DNA of 64,000 nucleotides from Cytophagales bacterium Alg240-R148 (GTDB taxonomy: Bacteria > Bacteroidota > Bacteroidia > Cytophagales > Cyclobacteriaceae): contig LS999829.1 in NCBI GenBank assembly GCA_900537185.1, positions 62,275 through 126,274 of the forward strand. The letters run 5' to 3'. The translations under genes and the position numbers were made by a program. This document shows, one piece after another, positions 37,707 to 45,119 of the stretch. Within the stretch, counting starts at the first letter, position 1; every line of letters starts with the position of its first letter. The notes beneath the pieces are model-generated. The model saw nothing but the letters and a program-made list of their open reading frames with translations, was not told the DNA's origin and did not search any database.

Positions 37707-37714
37707 TCTTTCTT

Positions 37715-38785
37715 TTATACTTGGTTTTCTTTCATTCTCTCCGCATTTTCAGCAATGCGAAGTTGGTCAATGAATTCATCAATCTCTCCATCCATTACAG
37801 TCGGTAGGTTGTGTTGAGAATAGTTAATTCTATGATCGGTAACCCTGCCTTGAGGGTAGTTATATGTTCTTATTTTTGCCGACCTATCTCCTGTAGATAC
37901 CAATGTTTTTCTGTGCTCTGCTCTCTCGGCATCTAACTTGTCCTGCTCTTGTTGGTAAATTCTAGAACGCAAAACTTGCAAGGCCTTATCATAATTTTTA
38001 TGCTGGGATCTTCCGTCTTGGCACTCCACAACAGTTCCTGTAGGCAAGTGGGTCAGGCGAACCGCCGACTCTGTTTTGTTTACGTGCTGACCACCAGCAC
38101 CAGAAGCCCTGTAAGTATCTTTTTTGATATCGGCCATGTTGATATCGACATCCACTTCTTCCGCCTCGGGCATCACCGCCACAGTAATAGCAGAAGTATG
38201 CACCCTTCCTTGGGTTTCAGTATCAGGCACGCGTTGCACCCTGTGTACGCCGGATTCAAATTTCAGTGCTCCAAATGCGTCTGCCCCTGTAACCGTTGCA
38301 ACAATTTCCTTGAAACCTCCAGCCGAACCTTCGTTCTGGTTGATTACCGACATTGAAAGTTTGTGTTTTTCACAAAACTTTTGGTACAAGCGAAACATAT
38401 CCCCTACAAAAATAGCGGCTTCATCTCCACCAGTTCCCGCGCGCAATTCCATAATTACATCTTTTGAATCGTTGGGATCCTTCGGGATTAACAATGTTTT
38501 TAATTCTCCTTCTATTTTGGGAATCAAGGGTTCCAACTCGTCCAGTTCTGCTTTGGCCATTTCTCTAAAGTCAGGGTCCTTTTCCGTCTCAAGAACTTCC
38601 TTCGCCCCTTGGATGCCTTCTCGAGTATCTGTATATTCTTTATATTTATTTACAATCTTTTCAAGATCCTTATATTCTTTGTTCAGCTTAGAGTACTTTT
38701 TCATGTCGGACAGGGTATCCGGTTGGACCAATAGCTGTCCCAATTCTTCAAATCTATCCTTAATTTCTTCTAACTTTTCTATCAT
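37715..38785 (-). CDS. prfA: Peptide chain release factor 1
   Basis: The 356-residue protein has the full RF1 layout. The catalytic GGQ (Gly231-Gly232-Gln233) lies in RASGAGGQHVNKTESAVR, and the codon-recognition tripeptide in HRVQRVPDTETQGR is of PxT type (here PDT), which assigns it to RF1 (UAA/UAG) rather than RF2. The C-terminal RTYNYPQGRVTDHRIN block is standard. It releases finished chains in the cytoplasm. It has its own candidate -7 element (TAACTTTG) 20 bp before the start and is followed by two short-gap genes. Confidence 0.97.
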   Translation of the reverse strand: MIEKLEEIKDRFEELGQLLVQPDTLSDMKKYSKLNKEYKDLEKIVNKYKEYTDTREGIQGAKEVLETEKDPDFREMAKAELDELEPLIPKIEGELKTLLIPKDPNDSKDVIMELRAGTGGDEAAIFVGDMFRLYQKFCEKHKLSMSVINQNEGSAGGFKEIVATVTGADAFGALKFESGVHRVQRVPDTETQGRVHTSAITVAVMPEAEEVDVDINMADIKKDTYRASGAGGQHVNKTESAVRLTHLPTGTVVECQDGRSQHKNYDKALQVLRSRIYQQEQDKLDAERAEHRKTLVSTGDRSAKIRTYNYPQGRVTDHRINYSQHNLPTVMDGEIDEFIDQLRIAENAERMKENQV

Positions 38786-38804
38786 AATGCGTACTTTAGA
38801 TTTG

Positions 38805-38812
38805 CAAAGTTA
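38805..38812 (-). promoter_or_regulatory. Candidate -7 element of prfA
   Basis: TAACTTTG on the minus strand matches TAnnTTTG and lies 20 bp before ATG 38785. No clear -33 element is seen. Confidence 0.45.
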
Positions 38813-38911
38813 ATAAATAGTTAAATACTTTGAATCGGAATATTGAAATTGAACTCGATTTTCTTTTGATAACCCCAAATGTTGTCTAAGAAACGTCCGT
38901 AAAACACTATT

Positions 38912-39355
38912 ATGAGAATTATACTGCTTTTATTTTTAATTGTTTTTGTTGCATCCTGTGATTACAAGCTGTCTGAAAAACAAAAAAAAGCCATTAGTAA
39001 AGAAAAAGCAGCAAGGGAAATTAAAAAACTTTCCAACGCTACTATTAATGAACATGCCTTCCAACTAGGAGATTCTTTGTGTAACATGTTACATGCCCAG
39101 CCTTCCACAGAATATTTAGCTGGTTTGCGTGCCACCCATGCTTTAAAAACCATTCAGCAAGAAACCGGGCTGGACTCAGCGGACGCCGCCATTTTGGACA
39201 TGGTACAATACAACCTAGAAAACAACTTAGAAATGGTGCCTTCTATAATAGAAAAGGAACAAGTTTTTATTTTCTATTGTCCTATTAAAAACGACTCCAC
39301 CCTTAGTATTTCAATTCTGGAGTTGAGTAAAAAAGCCATTATCGACCAACTTTAA
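38912..39355 (+). CDS. Small lipoprotein of unknown function
   Basis: The signal MRIILLLFLIVFVASC gives lipid Cys16. The mature 130 residues are helical and charged (KLSEKQKKAISKEKAAREIKK), then have a mixed region with one Cys (GDSLCNMLHAQPS) and a beta end (EQVFIFYCPIKNDSTLSISI). No family is recognised. It lies in a gap between divergent and convergent genes; its last 17 bases overlap the 3' end of the propeller gene on the other strand. Expression alone is likely. Confidence 0.7.
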   Translation: MRIILLLFLIVFVASCDYKLSEKQKKAISKEKAAREIKKLSNATINEHAFQLGDSLCNMLHAQPSTEYLAGLRATHALKTIQQETGLDSADAAILDMVQYNLENNLEMVPSIIEKEQVFIFYCPIKNDSTLSISILELSKKAIIDQL

Positions 39356-40607
39356 AGGCAGATAAGTCCAATAACATAATTTTTAAATTCTTGGGTTGTT
39401 CTATGGTTAATCTTCCTTTTTGGTACAGTGGCCATTGGCTGTCGGCAACAAAATAAAACTTGGCATCCACCAATACCCCCAAAGTTGGTTCTATCCAATC
39501 GGTTCTATGTTGCTCGATCACTGCAGTTTCCGTGATCCTGTTTTGATCGGCATTCAATTTTAAGATATTCAAACGTTTCGGGAAAGTTCCATTTTGAATT
39601 ACCAACAATCTGTTGCCCGTCCAATAAATTCCATCTATGCCTTTTGTAATAGGGTCCGTTTGGTTGATAACCTTTATAACCGCGTGGTTCTTTAAATTTA
39701 CTCGAAACAAACCAACAATATAATCTGCCACAAAAAGAACCTTGTTCTTTTCGTCCAACGTTACGCCTTGTACACTGTAACCAGGGATCTTAATAGTATC
39801 CAACAACACACCATTCTGCAATACATATACTTGGTTCAGCCTGGAGTCAGAAACATAGACTTTCCCATTTTTGGAAATAGTCAGATCCCCTACCATTGCG
39901 CCCTTTGGAAGTGGGTAGGCGTGCAATATTTTTTTGGCGTTAGGGTCCAATTCATAAACCTGGTTCATGCTGCTATCTACCGGACAAACCATGTCTATCC
40001 CAGGCATCAAAGTAGAACAGACCCACAGCGCACCCGTGTTGCCATCTATGGCCATGCCCATTACCGATGCCAAGGGCACCTGTTCTTGTGTTATTGAATC
40101 TACTAGGGTGCCATTTTCATATGCCAAAATTTTGCTTGCCCTAACACTGCTTATATAAAACCGATTCCTGTTTTGGTCATATGCTATTCCTTCCGGGTGA
40201 AAATAGGGGTCTGCTATTGCAAAGGATTTTTCAGCCGTCATTCGAACCAACAATTGCTCCTTTTTAATCTTCAAAACCAGGTCTTGTTGTCTCTCCCAAA
40301 AAGCAGCCAATAAACTATCTTCAGCAAGATCAATGGAGGCATCCATCTTCAGTAACAAAGCCAGGCTTTTTTTCGCTTCTTCTTCATTCTTTAACACCAC
40401 ATGGCCCAACAAAAGGTGCTTCACTAAAGTAGGGTGGAATGGCCGAATTGAGTCCGCTTTGCGCGTATGGGTTAAAAATCCTGAATAATCTTCGTTTTCA
40501 AAGGCCGCTTTTGCTTCCGCATAGTGGTAATTCAGATCTTTAATTTGTGCCTGAACACTTATAAGAATGAAACAAAATAAAACAACCAGATTAAAACGGC
40601 GTGTCAT
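39339..40607 (-). CDS. Secreted SMP-30/NHL-like beta-propeller protein
   Basis: After a signal peptide (MTRRFNLVVLFCFILISVQAQ) come a short TPR-like helical part (~25-110, DLNYHYAEAKAAFENEDYSG) and a propeller (~130-420). Repeats such as PEGIAYDQNRNRFYISS, MGMAIDGNTGALWVCS, GDLTISKNGKVYVSD and VQGVTLDEKNKVLFVAD mark the blades. The pattern is that of SMP-30/gluconolactonase-like or NHL propellers. No catalytic metal ligands can be confirmed, so enzyme activity is open. The protein is 422 residues, periplasmic or surface. Its 3' end overlaps the convergent lipoprotein gene. Confidence 0.75.
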   Translation of the reverse strand: MTRRFNLVVLFCFILISVQAQIKDLNYHYAEAKAAFENEDYSGFLTHTRKADSIRPFHPTLVKHLLLGHVVLKNEEEAKKSLALLLKMDASIDLAEDSLLAAFWERQQDLVLKIKKEQLLVRMTAEKSFAIADPYFHPEGIAYDQNRNRFYISSVRASKILAYENGTLVDSITQEQVPLASVMGMAIDGNTGALWVCSTLMPGIDMVCPVDSSMNQVYELDPNAKKILHAYPLPKGAMVGDLTISKNGKVYVSDSRLNQVYVLQNGVLLDTIKIPGYSVQGVTLDEKNKVLFVADYIVGLFRVNLKNHAVIKVINQTDPITKGIDGIYWTGNRLLVIQNGTFPKRLNILKLNADQNRITETAVIEQHRTDWIEPTLGVLVDAKFYFVADSQWPLYQKGRLTIEQPKNLKIMLLDLSAFKVGR

Positions 40608-40738
40608 GTCAATACTTTTATTTAGAAAAATACCCCGCTACCCCCTGAACCAATAAAAATAAGCATTTCGAACACGAACCAAAAATAACCTGGTTGTTTT
40701 AACATAGAGCGCAGCCCAGAGCATACTGGGACTGGCTT

Positions 40739-41404
40739 CTATTGTAATTTAAAAGTGATCGGCATGACCATTCTCACTTTAACATGTTGTCCCCTTTGTT
40801 TACCGGGTTCCCATTGGATGCTGTTTTCAATTACCCTTGCAGCTTCTTCATCGCAGCCCGCTCCAATACCCTTAATAACTTTGATTTCAGAAAGTTTTCC
40901 ATCTTCCATTACAACAAACTCTACAAATACCTTCCCTTCAATTCCCATGTTTCGCGCCTGTCTTGGATATTTTAAGGCTCTACCAAGGTACTTTCCAAAT
41001 TCTGACAACCCACCAGGATAGTTGGGCATTTTTTCTACTATAGTAAATGGTACATCCTCGATTGGATCCTCGATTGGATCCTCAATTGGATCGTAGTCTA
41101 TGGGGCCATCCGGTACTTCTATAGTGAATGTTTCCAACTCATCAATGATTTCGTCGTTGTCCACCTCCACTATATTTTCAGGTTTCAATACTTTTGGTCT
41201 TTTGGGTGGGTTTTGTACTGAATAAGGCACATCCAGTAGGGTGGGCCCTTCCACAAGTGTGTGCGCCATAACAATCGCTTTGTCCGCTGCTGTTTTCCAT
41301 TCAAAAGCAGAAAAAACTACTGCCATTGCCACTAATAATCCGATTTGAAAATGCAAGCTCCTGCGCTTGAACACGTCCAACTTTGGGTTTTTACGTACTT
41401 CCAT
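40739..41404 (-). CDS. Energy transducer TonB-like protein
   Basis: The 221-residue protein has an N-terminal membrane helix (~18-36), then an acidic and Pro-rich periplasmic linker holding a PIED repeat (residues ~105-118). A TonB C-terminal domain follows (~135-221), with YPRQARNMGIEGKVFVEFVV, DEEAARVIENSIQWEPGKQRG and MPITFKL. It passes proton-motive energy from an ExbB/ExbD pair to outer-membrane receptors. ExbB/D are not nearby. It is preceded by the ECF-sigma and small-TM genes in the same direction, with a hairpin-rich 50-bp gap. Confidence 0.92.
   Translation of the reverse strand: MEVRKNPKLDVFKRRSLHFQIGLLVAMAVVFSAFEWKTAADKAIVMAHTLVEGPTLLDVPYSVQNPPKRPKVLKPENIVEVDNDEIIDELETFTIEVPDGPIDYDPIEDPIEDPIEDVPFTIVEKMPNYPGGLSEFGKYLGRALKYPRQARNMGIEGKVFVEFVVMEDGKLSEIKVIKGIGAGCDEEAARVIENSIQWEPGKQRGQHVKVRMVMPITFKLQ
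41055..41090 (-). repeat. Three 12-bp tandem repeats coding for PIED
   Basis: Units tcctcgattgga, tcctcgattgga and tcctcaattgga (plus strand) lie back to back and code for a DPIEDPIEDPIED stretch of the TonB linker. Being multiples of three, gain or loss of a copy keeps the frame and would only change linker length. Confidence 0.85.
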
Positions 41405-41410
41405 AAATTA

Positions 41411-41449
41411 AGGTGTTTAAAGTTTAAAATAATTAAACACCTGGCCAGG
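41411..41449 (-). promoter_or_regulatory. Hairpin and palindrome between the small membrane gene and tonB
   Basis: Perfect 10-bp arms (AGGTGTTTAA at 41411-41420 and TTAAACACCT at 41433-41442) surround a 12-base AT loop. A separate perfect palindrome, CCTGGCCAGG (41440-41449), overlaps one arm. All lie in the 50-bp gap before the TonB start. A weak terminator or attenuator separating sigma from TonB, or a binding site, are both possible. Confidence 0.55.
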
Positions 41450-41454
41450 TATTG

Positions 41455-41724
41455 TTATAGATCTCCCGCGGTATATGTGAGTTCTATCTCTGATTTATTT
41501 ACAGGGTCCAAGCCCTGTGTTTGCGTTGCATTCTTTTTTTTGACCAACCCAAAATACAAGCCCAATGTAAGCCCTGCCATAAAAAGGTAAACCAACCAAG
41601 TGATCCACTTTTTGTATTTCTGAGCCTTGTGGTGTTGATTCAACAAAGTGTCATAATCTTTGTGCCTATCAATCATTCGGCTGGTCATTTTCTTTCTTCG
41701 TACTCTTATTTCATGCTTTCCCAT
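41455..41724 (-). CDS. Small single-helix membrane protein after the sigma gene
   Basis: The 89-residue protein has a basic N-terminus (KHEIRVRRKK), one membrane helix (~45-62, WITWLVYLFMAGLTLGLYF) and a short outer tail. It starts inside the sigma gene (14-bp overlap), which suggests translational coupling. Position and topology would suit a small regulator of the sigma factor, but it has no anti-sigma zinc motif (HxxxCxxC) and no FecR domain, so this is a guess. I recognise no family. Confidence 0.7.
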   Translation of the reverse strand: MGKHEIRVRRKKMTSRMIDRHKDYDTLLNQHHKAQKYKKWITWLVYLFMAGLTLGLYFGLVKKKNATQTQGLDPVNKSEIELTYTAGDL

Positions 41725-42295
41725 TTGAGTGAACCTTTTGATTAAATACAGCTTTTAATTTTTCCAACGCCCGATAGGTTCTCATTTTAGCACCACTTTC
41801 AGAAATTTCAAGCACATAGGATATTTCCTTAAAATCCAGTCCTTCAAAAAATCTCAGTTCTAAAACTTCGATCACCTGGGTCGGCATACTTTTCAGGCAT
41901 TCCAATAACAATTGAATTAAACGCTCTTTATCATCGCAATCATCAAGGTCGATAAAATCTTTAATCTTAACTTCTTCAAGACTAAATAGTTTTTGTTTGT
42001 TTTTCTTTCTGAAATGTCTGTTCACTTCATTCGAAGCTATCCTAAACAACCAGGCAGAAAAAGGAAGCCCTCGGAATTCGTATTTTTTAATATTACCCAA
42101 TGCCTTCAGAAAAGTTTGAGATGTCAAATCACTTGCCAGAGTTTCATCATCTGTTCTTCTGAAAACAAAACCGAAAATTTGTTCGAAATATCGGTTATAC
42201 AACAATCCAAAAGCCTGCTCGCTAGTTTTCGCGTTTTCTACAATCTGATTTTCGTTCAGAATGTCTTGTTCGTCCATGTGGTATTGACTATCCAA
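41711..42295 (-). CDS. ECF-type RNA polymerase sigma factor
   Basis: The 194-residue protein has the two standard ECF domains. Region 2 (~25-100) carries DLTSQTFLKALGNIKKYE and PFSAWLFRIASNEVNRHFRKK. Region 4 (~125-185) has EVLELRFFEGLDFKEISYVL followed by the recognition helix in SESGAKMRTYRALEKLK. ATG 42277 (MDEQDI) is a possible alternative start, six codons in. ECF sigma factors direct polymerase to special promoters. The following small membrane protein and TonB suggest an envelope regulon. Confidence 0.94.
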   Translation of the reverse strand: MDSQYHMDEQDILNENQIVENAKTSEQAFGLLYNRYFEQIFGFVFRRTDDETLASDLTSQTFLKALGNIKKYEFRGLPFSAWLFRIASNEVNRHFRKKNKQKLFSLEEVKIKDFIDLDDCDDKERLIQLLLECLKSMPTQVIEVLELRFFEGLDFKEISYVLEISESGAKMRTYRALEKLKAVFNQKVHSNGKA

Positions 42296-42594
42296 CAGCA
42301 GTTCAGGTTTGTTTTATTAGGATAAGCCGCCTTTAATAAAAAAGTCACAAAAAAATAAATAAACTTATCCCTTAGCCAGTAAGTATCAAAAATTATTCCA
42401 CAATTCAGATGGTAGGTAGTGGACTAGAGGCAGCATTGCGCAAATGGTCCATGCCCTTCAATGAGCATGGATTCATTCTGATAAAAAATAGTTTTGAACA
42501 AAAAATTAATGAACCAACAAATGCTGCAAAATCAGTGGTTTTAATAAAGCGAAAGAACATAATGCAACATAAAGCCAGGATAATAATCAGCGCC
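42296..42594. other. Intergenic region upstream of the sigma gene
   Basis: About 300 AT-rich bases lie between two minus-strand genes. A plus-strand frame at 42,409-42,639 (76 codons) reads into the next gene's 3' end and looks like chance. I see no RNA gene or terminator. The sigma gene promoter should be here but I cannot place it. Confidence 0.45.
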
Positions 42595-43011
42595 TCAAAC
42601 AGATTCCAATTCCAATTGCATGTTCCTTTTATGTCCTAAAAGAGCATTCAGTTTGGCTTTAGTGGGGAAATCAATGTTTTGAAAAGTCAGCACGTACAGT
42701 GTTGCTGATTCCATATCGGGCTTCACCTTATCGAGTTGAGTTTTTAGAACATCCGAACAAGCTCCAATGGCCAAGTAGGCCAGTGTATCGGAAATGTCCT
42801 GGTACTTGATGGCATTCATCTTTGTTAAGCGGGCCCGTCCAAAATATTCGTTTTGCATTTCATTTCGAATCCAAATAGAGTAATATTCATTCTCCACAAA
42901 ATAGCTGGGATCTCCATATTGCACTGAAATAAAATACTCACAAAACAGTTTACTATTCCAGTTGTCTGTAAAGTCTATGCGCCTTAAATGGGGGAAGGGT
43001 TGTAAACTCAT
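42595..43011 (-). CDS. Small protein of unknown function, second gene of the XRE-linked pair
   Basis: The 138-residue product is mixed alpha/beta with many aromatics (FISVQYGDPSYFVENEYYSI, NEYFGRARLTKMNAIKYQD). There is no signal peptide, so it is cytoplasmic. A distant likeness to ASCH/PUA-type small nucleic-acid-binding folds is possible (a YFGRARL strand and a late TLYVLTFQNI strand), but I would not name it. Its ATG overlaps the stop of the upstream gene in an ATGA, so the two are co-translated. Together with the divergent XRE gene it forms a small cassette. It could be a toxin-antitoxin-like unit or a phage-remnant module; neither is proven. Confidence 0.65.
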   Translation of the reverse strand: MSLQPFPHLRRIDFTDNWNSKLFCEYFISVQYGDPSYFVENEYYSIWIRNEMQNEYFGRARLTKMNAIKYQDISDTLAYLAIGACSDVLKTQLDKVKPDMESATLYVLTFQNIDFPTKAKLNALLGHKRNMQLELESV

Positions 43012-43277
43012 AATAAGCTCATTTTGGTTTTCACATTGGTCATTTCTTCTTCAAATTCCATTTCAATATTGACATTAGAAATGGTGATAAGTGCCTTGAT
43101 AACATCCAAATCATAAGTATGGCCATTCCGTACGGAAATGATTTGGTTGTTTGTTCGAATTAAATCGTTCTTTTTTAATTCATTTTGCACTAACTTTACG
43201 TAGTAGTACGGGATGTGCTCATCCAGTAATTCTAAAATTTCAAGGCATTTACGTTTTAAAAATTTTGATGCATACAT
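43008..43277 (-). CDS. Small HTH-like protein, first gene of the XRE-linked pair
   Basis: I start at ATG 43277 (MYASKFLKRK), giving 89 residues; a longer frame from 43352 would cover the operator palindromes and add a poor N-terminus. The middle, YYVKLVQNELKKNDLIRTN, followed by QIISVRNGHTYDLDVIKALI, reads like the small Cro/CI-like helix-turn-helix proteins of Bacteroidota phages and cassettes. It probably binds DNA, which is inference. It overlaps the next gene by 4 bp (ATGA) and is read divergently from the XRE gene, about 100 bp away. Confidence 0.55.
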   Translation of the reverse strand: MYASKFLKRKCLEILELLDEHIPYYYVKLVQNELKKNDLIRTNNQIISVRNGHTYDLDVIKALITISNVNIEMEFEEEMTNVKTKMSLL

Positions 43278-43293
43278 AAATAAATCATTTTGT

Positions 43294-43326
43294 TTTAGAA
43301 CTAAATTGTTATTTAGTAGTACTAAA
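43294..43326. promoter_or_regulatory. Paired palindromic operator between the divergent genes
   Basis: Two inverted repeats share the same half-site: TTTAG-AA-CTAAA (43294-43305) and TTTAG-TAGTA-CTAAA (43312-43326). They lie in the 102-bp gap between the XRE gene and its divergent partner, the place expected for XRE-type autoregulation. Binding is inferred. Confidence 0.6.
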
Positions 43327-43353
43327 ATTATCAAATAATTCGATATTGACAAA

Positions 43354-43361
43354 TATTTTTG
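43354..43361 (+). promoter_or_regulatory. Candidate -7 element of the XRE gene
   Basis: TATTTTTG matches TAnnTTTG and lies 18 bp before ATG 43380. The palindromes at 43294-43326 would cover its -33 region, which suits repression of this promoter by the XRE protein. Confidence 0.5.
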
Positions 43362-43379
43362 TATATTTTATGATATAAT

Positions 43380-43823
43380 ATGATAAACAATTTCCACGTA
43401 AACCTCAAAAACTATCGAAAAGAAGCCGAGCTGAATCAATCTCAACTAGCTGATAAACTGGGGATTACGCAAAGCACAGTAGCGGGATGGGAGGCTAAAA
43501 AAAGCAAACCACAATTTGACGTTATTATGGATTTATGTGATATTTTTTCTTGTACACCAAATGATTTGATATTGGACCATAGCCTCCTACAACATACCAG
43601 TGTAGAAGTAGTTGAAGAAGTACCTGAAGACAATAATTATGCCTCCATCCTTCAAAGTTTAATACACGAAGAAGAGCAAATTCCCTTAAAAGTTGAAAAC
43701 CACCAGCGTATAAAATTGATTGCCAACAAACTAATTGCTGAAAATTCAGGACTTAAAGACAAAGTAATAGCCCTTTACAATAAAATTGATCAATTAAGGG
43801 GCAAAGTAGAAAAATTACTGTAA
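43380..43823 (+). CDS. XRE-family DNA-binding regulator
   Basis: The 147-residue protein has a helix-turn-helix domain at ~5-62 (ELNQSQLADKLGITQSTVAGW, then FSCTPNDLIL), typical of Cro/CI-like repressors. A variable linker follows and a coiled-coil end (~105-147, KVIALYNKIDQLRGKVEKLL) that should drive dimer formation. It likely represses itself and the two divergent genes through the shared palindromes. Its 3' end is 7 bp from a convergent gene's stop. Confidence 0.88.
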   Translation: MINNFHVNLKNYRKEAELNQSQLADKLGITQSTVAGWEAKKSKPQFDVIMDLCDIFSCTPNDLILDHSLLQHTSVEVVEEVPEDNNYASILQSLIHEEEQIPLKVENHQRIKLIANKLIAENSGLKDKVIALYNKIDQLRGKVEKLL

Positions 43824-43830
43824 ATATAAA

Positions 43831-45030
43831 TTACTGCACCTCGTTAAAAACAGTTTGGTGCGCACGCTTTCTTTTACCAATGTTTCTAATTACAAGGTAA
43901 CTCAACAGGCCAAACAGACTCACACAGATAGAGGCGTAGATTATTTTGAAATAAAGGTTTTTCCTTCTGTTTTCTTCATTTTGCAATTGCATTTCTCTAT
44001 TTTGAATGGCCAAAATAGCAGCTTCCATTTGGAGGCTTTGGAATTTATCATCGAACTCCACATCTCTTTGCGTCAAGCTTTTACTGAGATCTCTTATTTT
44101 CAGCAACAACACATCAATCTCATCGCTGTACCCCAGTTGCTCATACACCTCTGATAGCTGAATAGAAATTTCGTAGTCCATTAAATCGGACATGTCCAAA
44201 AGCAACGCTTCTTCTAAATAAGCTTTTTGCTTCATTGGAACTTTATAATTAATGGCCGCCTTCATCTTCAATAAATCAATCAAGTGCAGGCTGCTTTCTG
44301 GTGTTTCATTCAAATGGGGGTAGGCCTTATCCAGAAACCCATCCGCTGCCACTGTATCGCCTTCGTTTAGGAGCGTTTTGCCTAAATCATAATAGATCAA
44401 ACCCAATTCCTCCCCTTTCTTCACTTTTGAAAGAACTTCGTCGTAAATAGATTTCGCTGCTTGTTTCTCTCCTTTTAATAAAAGACACCGCGCCTTCGAC
44501 AAATTCATGTCGTGAACAGTCGGCTCCTCGTTTAACTCCTGGGCTTGTAAACTGGCCACTTCATAGTACGAAATAGCGCTGTCGTAGTATTGTAAATACT
44601 GGTAATTATCCCCCAACTCCTGGTTGATGTCCAATTTATTTTTCAGATTCAATTCATGGGTCTCGGCATATTCATTCGCCATTTTGAAGTATATCAAAGA
44701 CACCTCATAATCGGGAGAATCTTCAAAAAGATTTCCAATTTTCAAATAACATTGCACCACATCGGCATTTTGATGCAGGGTTTCATAGATACCCAACGCC
44801 TTATAATAATGGCGCAGCGCAATATTGGGTTCATCTGCTTCAAAGTTTTTATCCCCTAAAAACAAATGAGCCATCGCTTCCTCTTCGGGATTCAACGCTA
44901 CTTCCAAGGCCAACTCACCTTGCACAATGGCACTATCCAAGTTGCTTTCAGAAAGAGCCGATTGATAAACATTATCAAAATCCGAATTGAAGCTTAAAAA
45001 AGTTGTTACGATCAATACTAAAAATTGCAT
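43831..45030 (-). CDS. TPR protein with one membrane helix, no output domain
   Basis: A signal peptide (~1-15) precedes about seven TPR-type helical pairs (~20-315: ALEVALNPEEEAMAHLFLGD, AISYYEVASLQAQELNEEP). A coiled coil leads to one membrane helix (~367-387, FKIIYASICVSLFGLLSYLVI) and then only about 14 cytoplasmic residues. Bacteroidota TPR sensors normally carry a histidine kinase or HTH domain after such a helix; here the chain stops. It may be a truncated sensor or one that works with a partner. Length 399; the frame shows no break, and no kinase fragment follows, because the downstream DNA belongs to the XRE gene. Confidence 0.8.
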   Translation of the reverse strand: MQFLVLIVTTFLSFNSDFDNVYQSALSESNLDSAIVQGELALEVALNPEEEAMAHLFLGDKNFEADEPNIALRHYYKALGIYETLHQNADVVQCYLKIGNLFEDSPDYEVSLIYFKMANEYAETHELNLKNKLDINQELGDNYQYLQYYDSAISYYEVASLQAQELNEEPTVHDMNLSKARCLLLKGEKQAAKSIYDEVLSKVKKGEELGLIYYDLGKTLLNEGDTVAADGFLDKAYPHLNETPESSLHLIDLLKMKAAINYKVPMKQKAYLEEALLLDMSDLMDYEISIQLSEVYEQLGYSDEIDVLLLKIRDLSKSLTQRDVEFDDKFQSLQMEAAILAIQNREMQLQNEENRRKNLYFKIIYASICVSLFGLLSYLVIRNIGKRKRAHQTVFNEVQ

Positions 45031-45060
45031 TGTTAACAGTTTGTTTAAGTTTTTGCCCTA

Positions 45061-45068
45061 CAAAAATA
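45061..45068 (-). promoter_or_regulatory. Candidate -7 element of the TPR gene
   Basis: TATTTTTG on the minus strand matches TAnnTTTG and lies 31 bp before ATG 45030. No -33 partner is seen. Confidence 0.35.
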
Positions 45069-45119
45069 CAATTTAATAAAGTATAAGTTAAAAAATAACT
45101 TAGAAATAACTTTTTTATT

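Noticed and set aside
42409-42639. Plus-strand 76-codon frame before the XRE cassette
   Set aside because: It runs 45 bp into a well-placed opposite gene, has no promoter or family features, and is likely chance.
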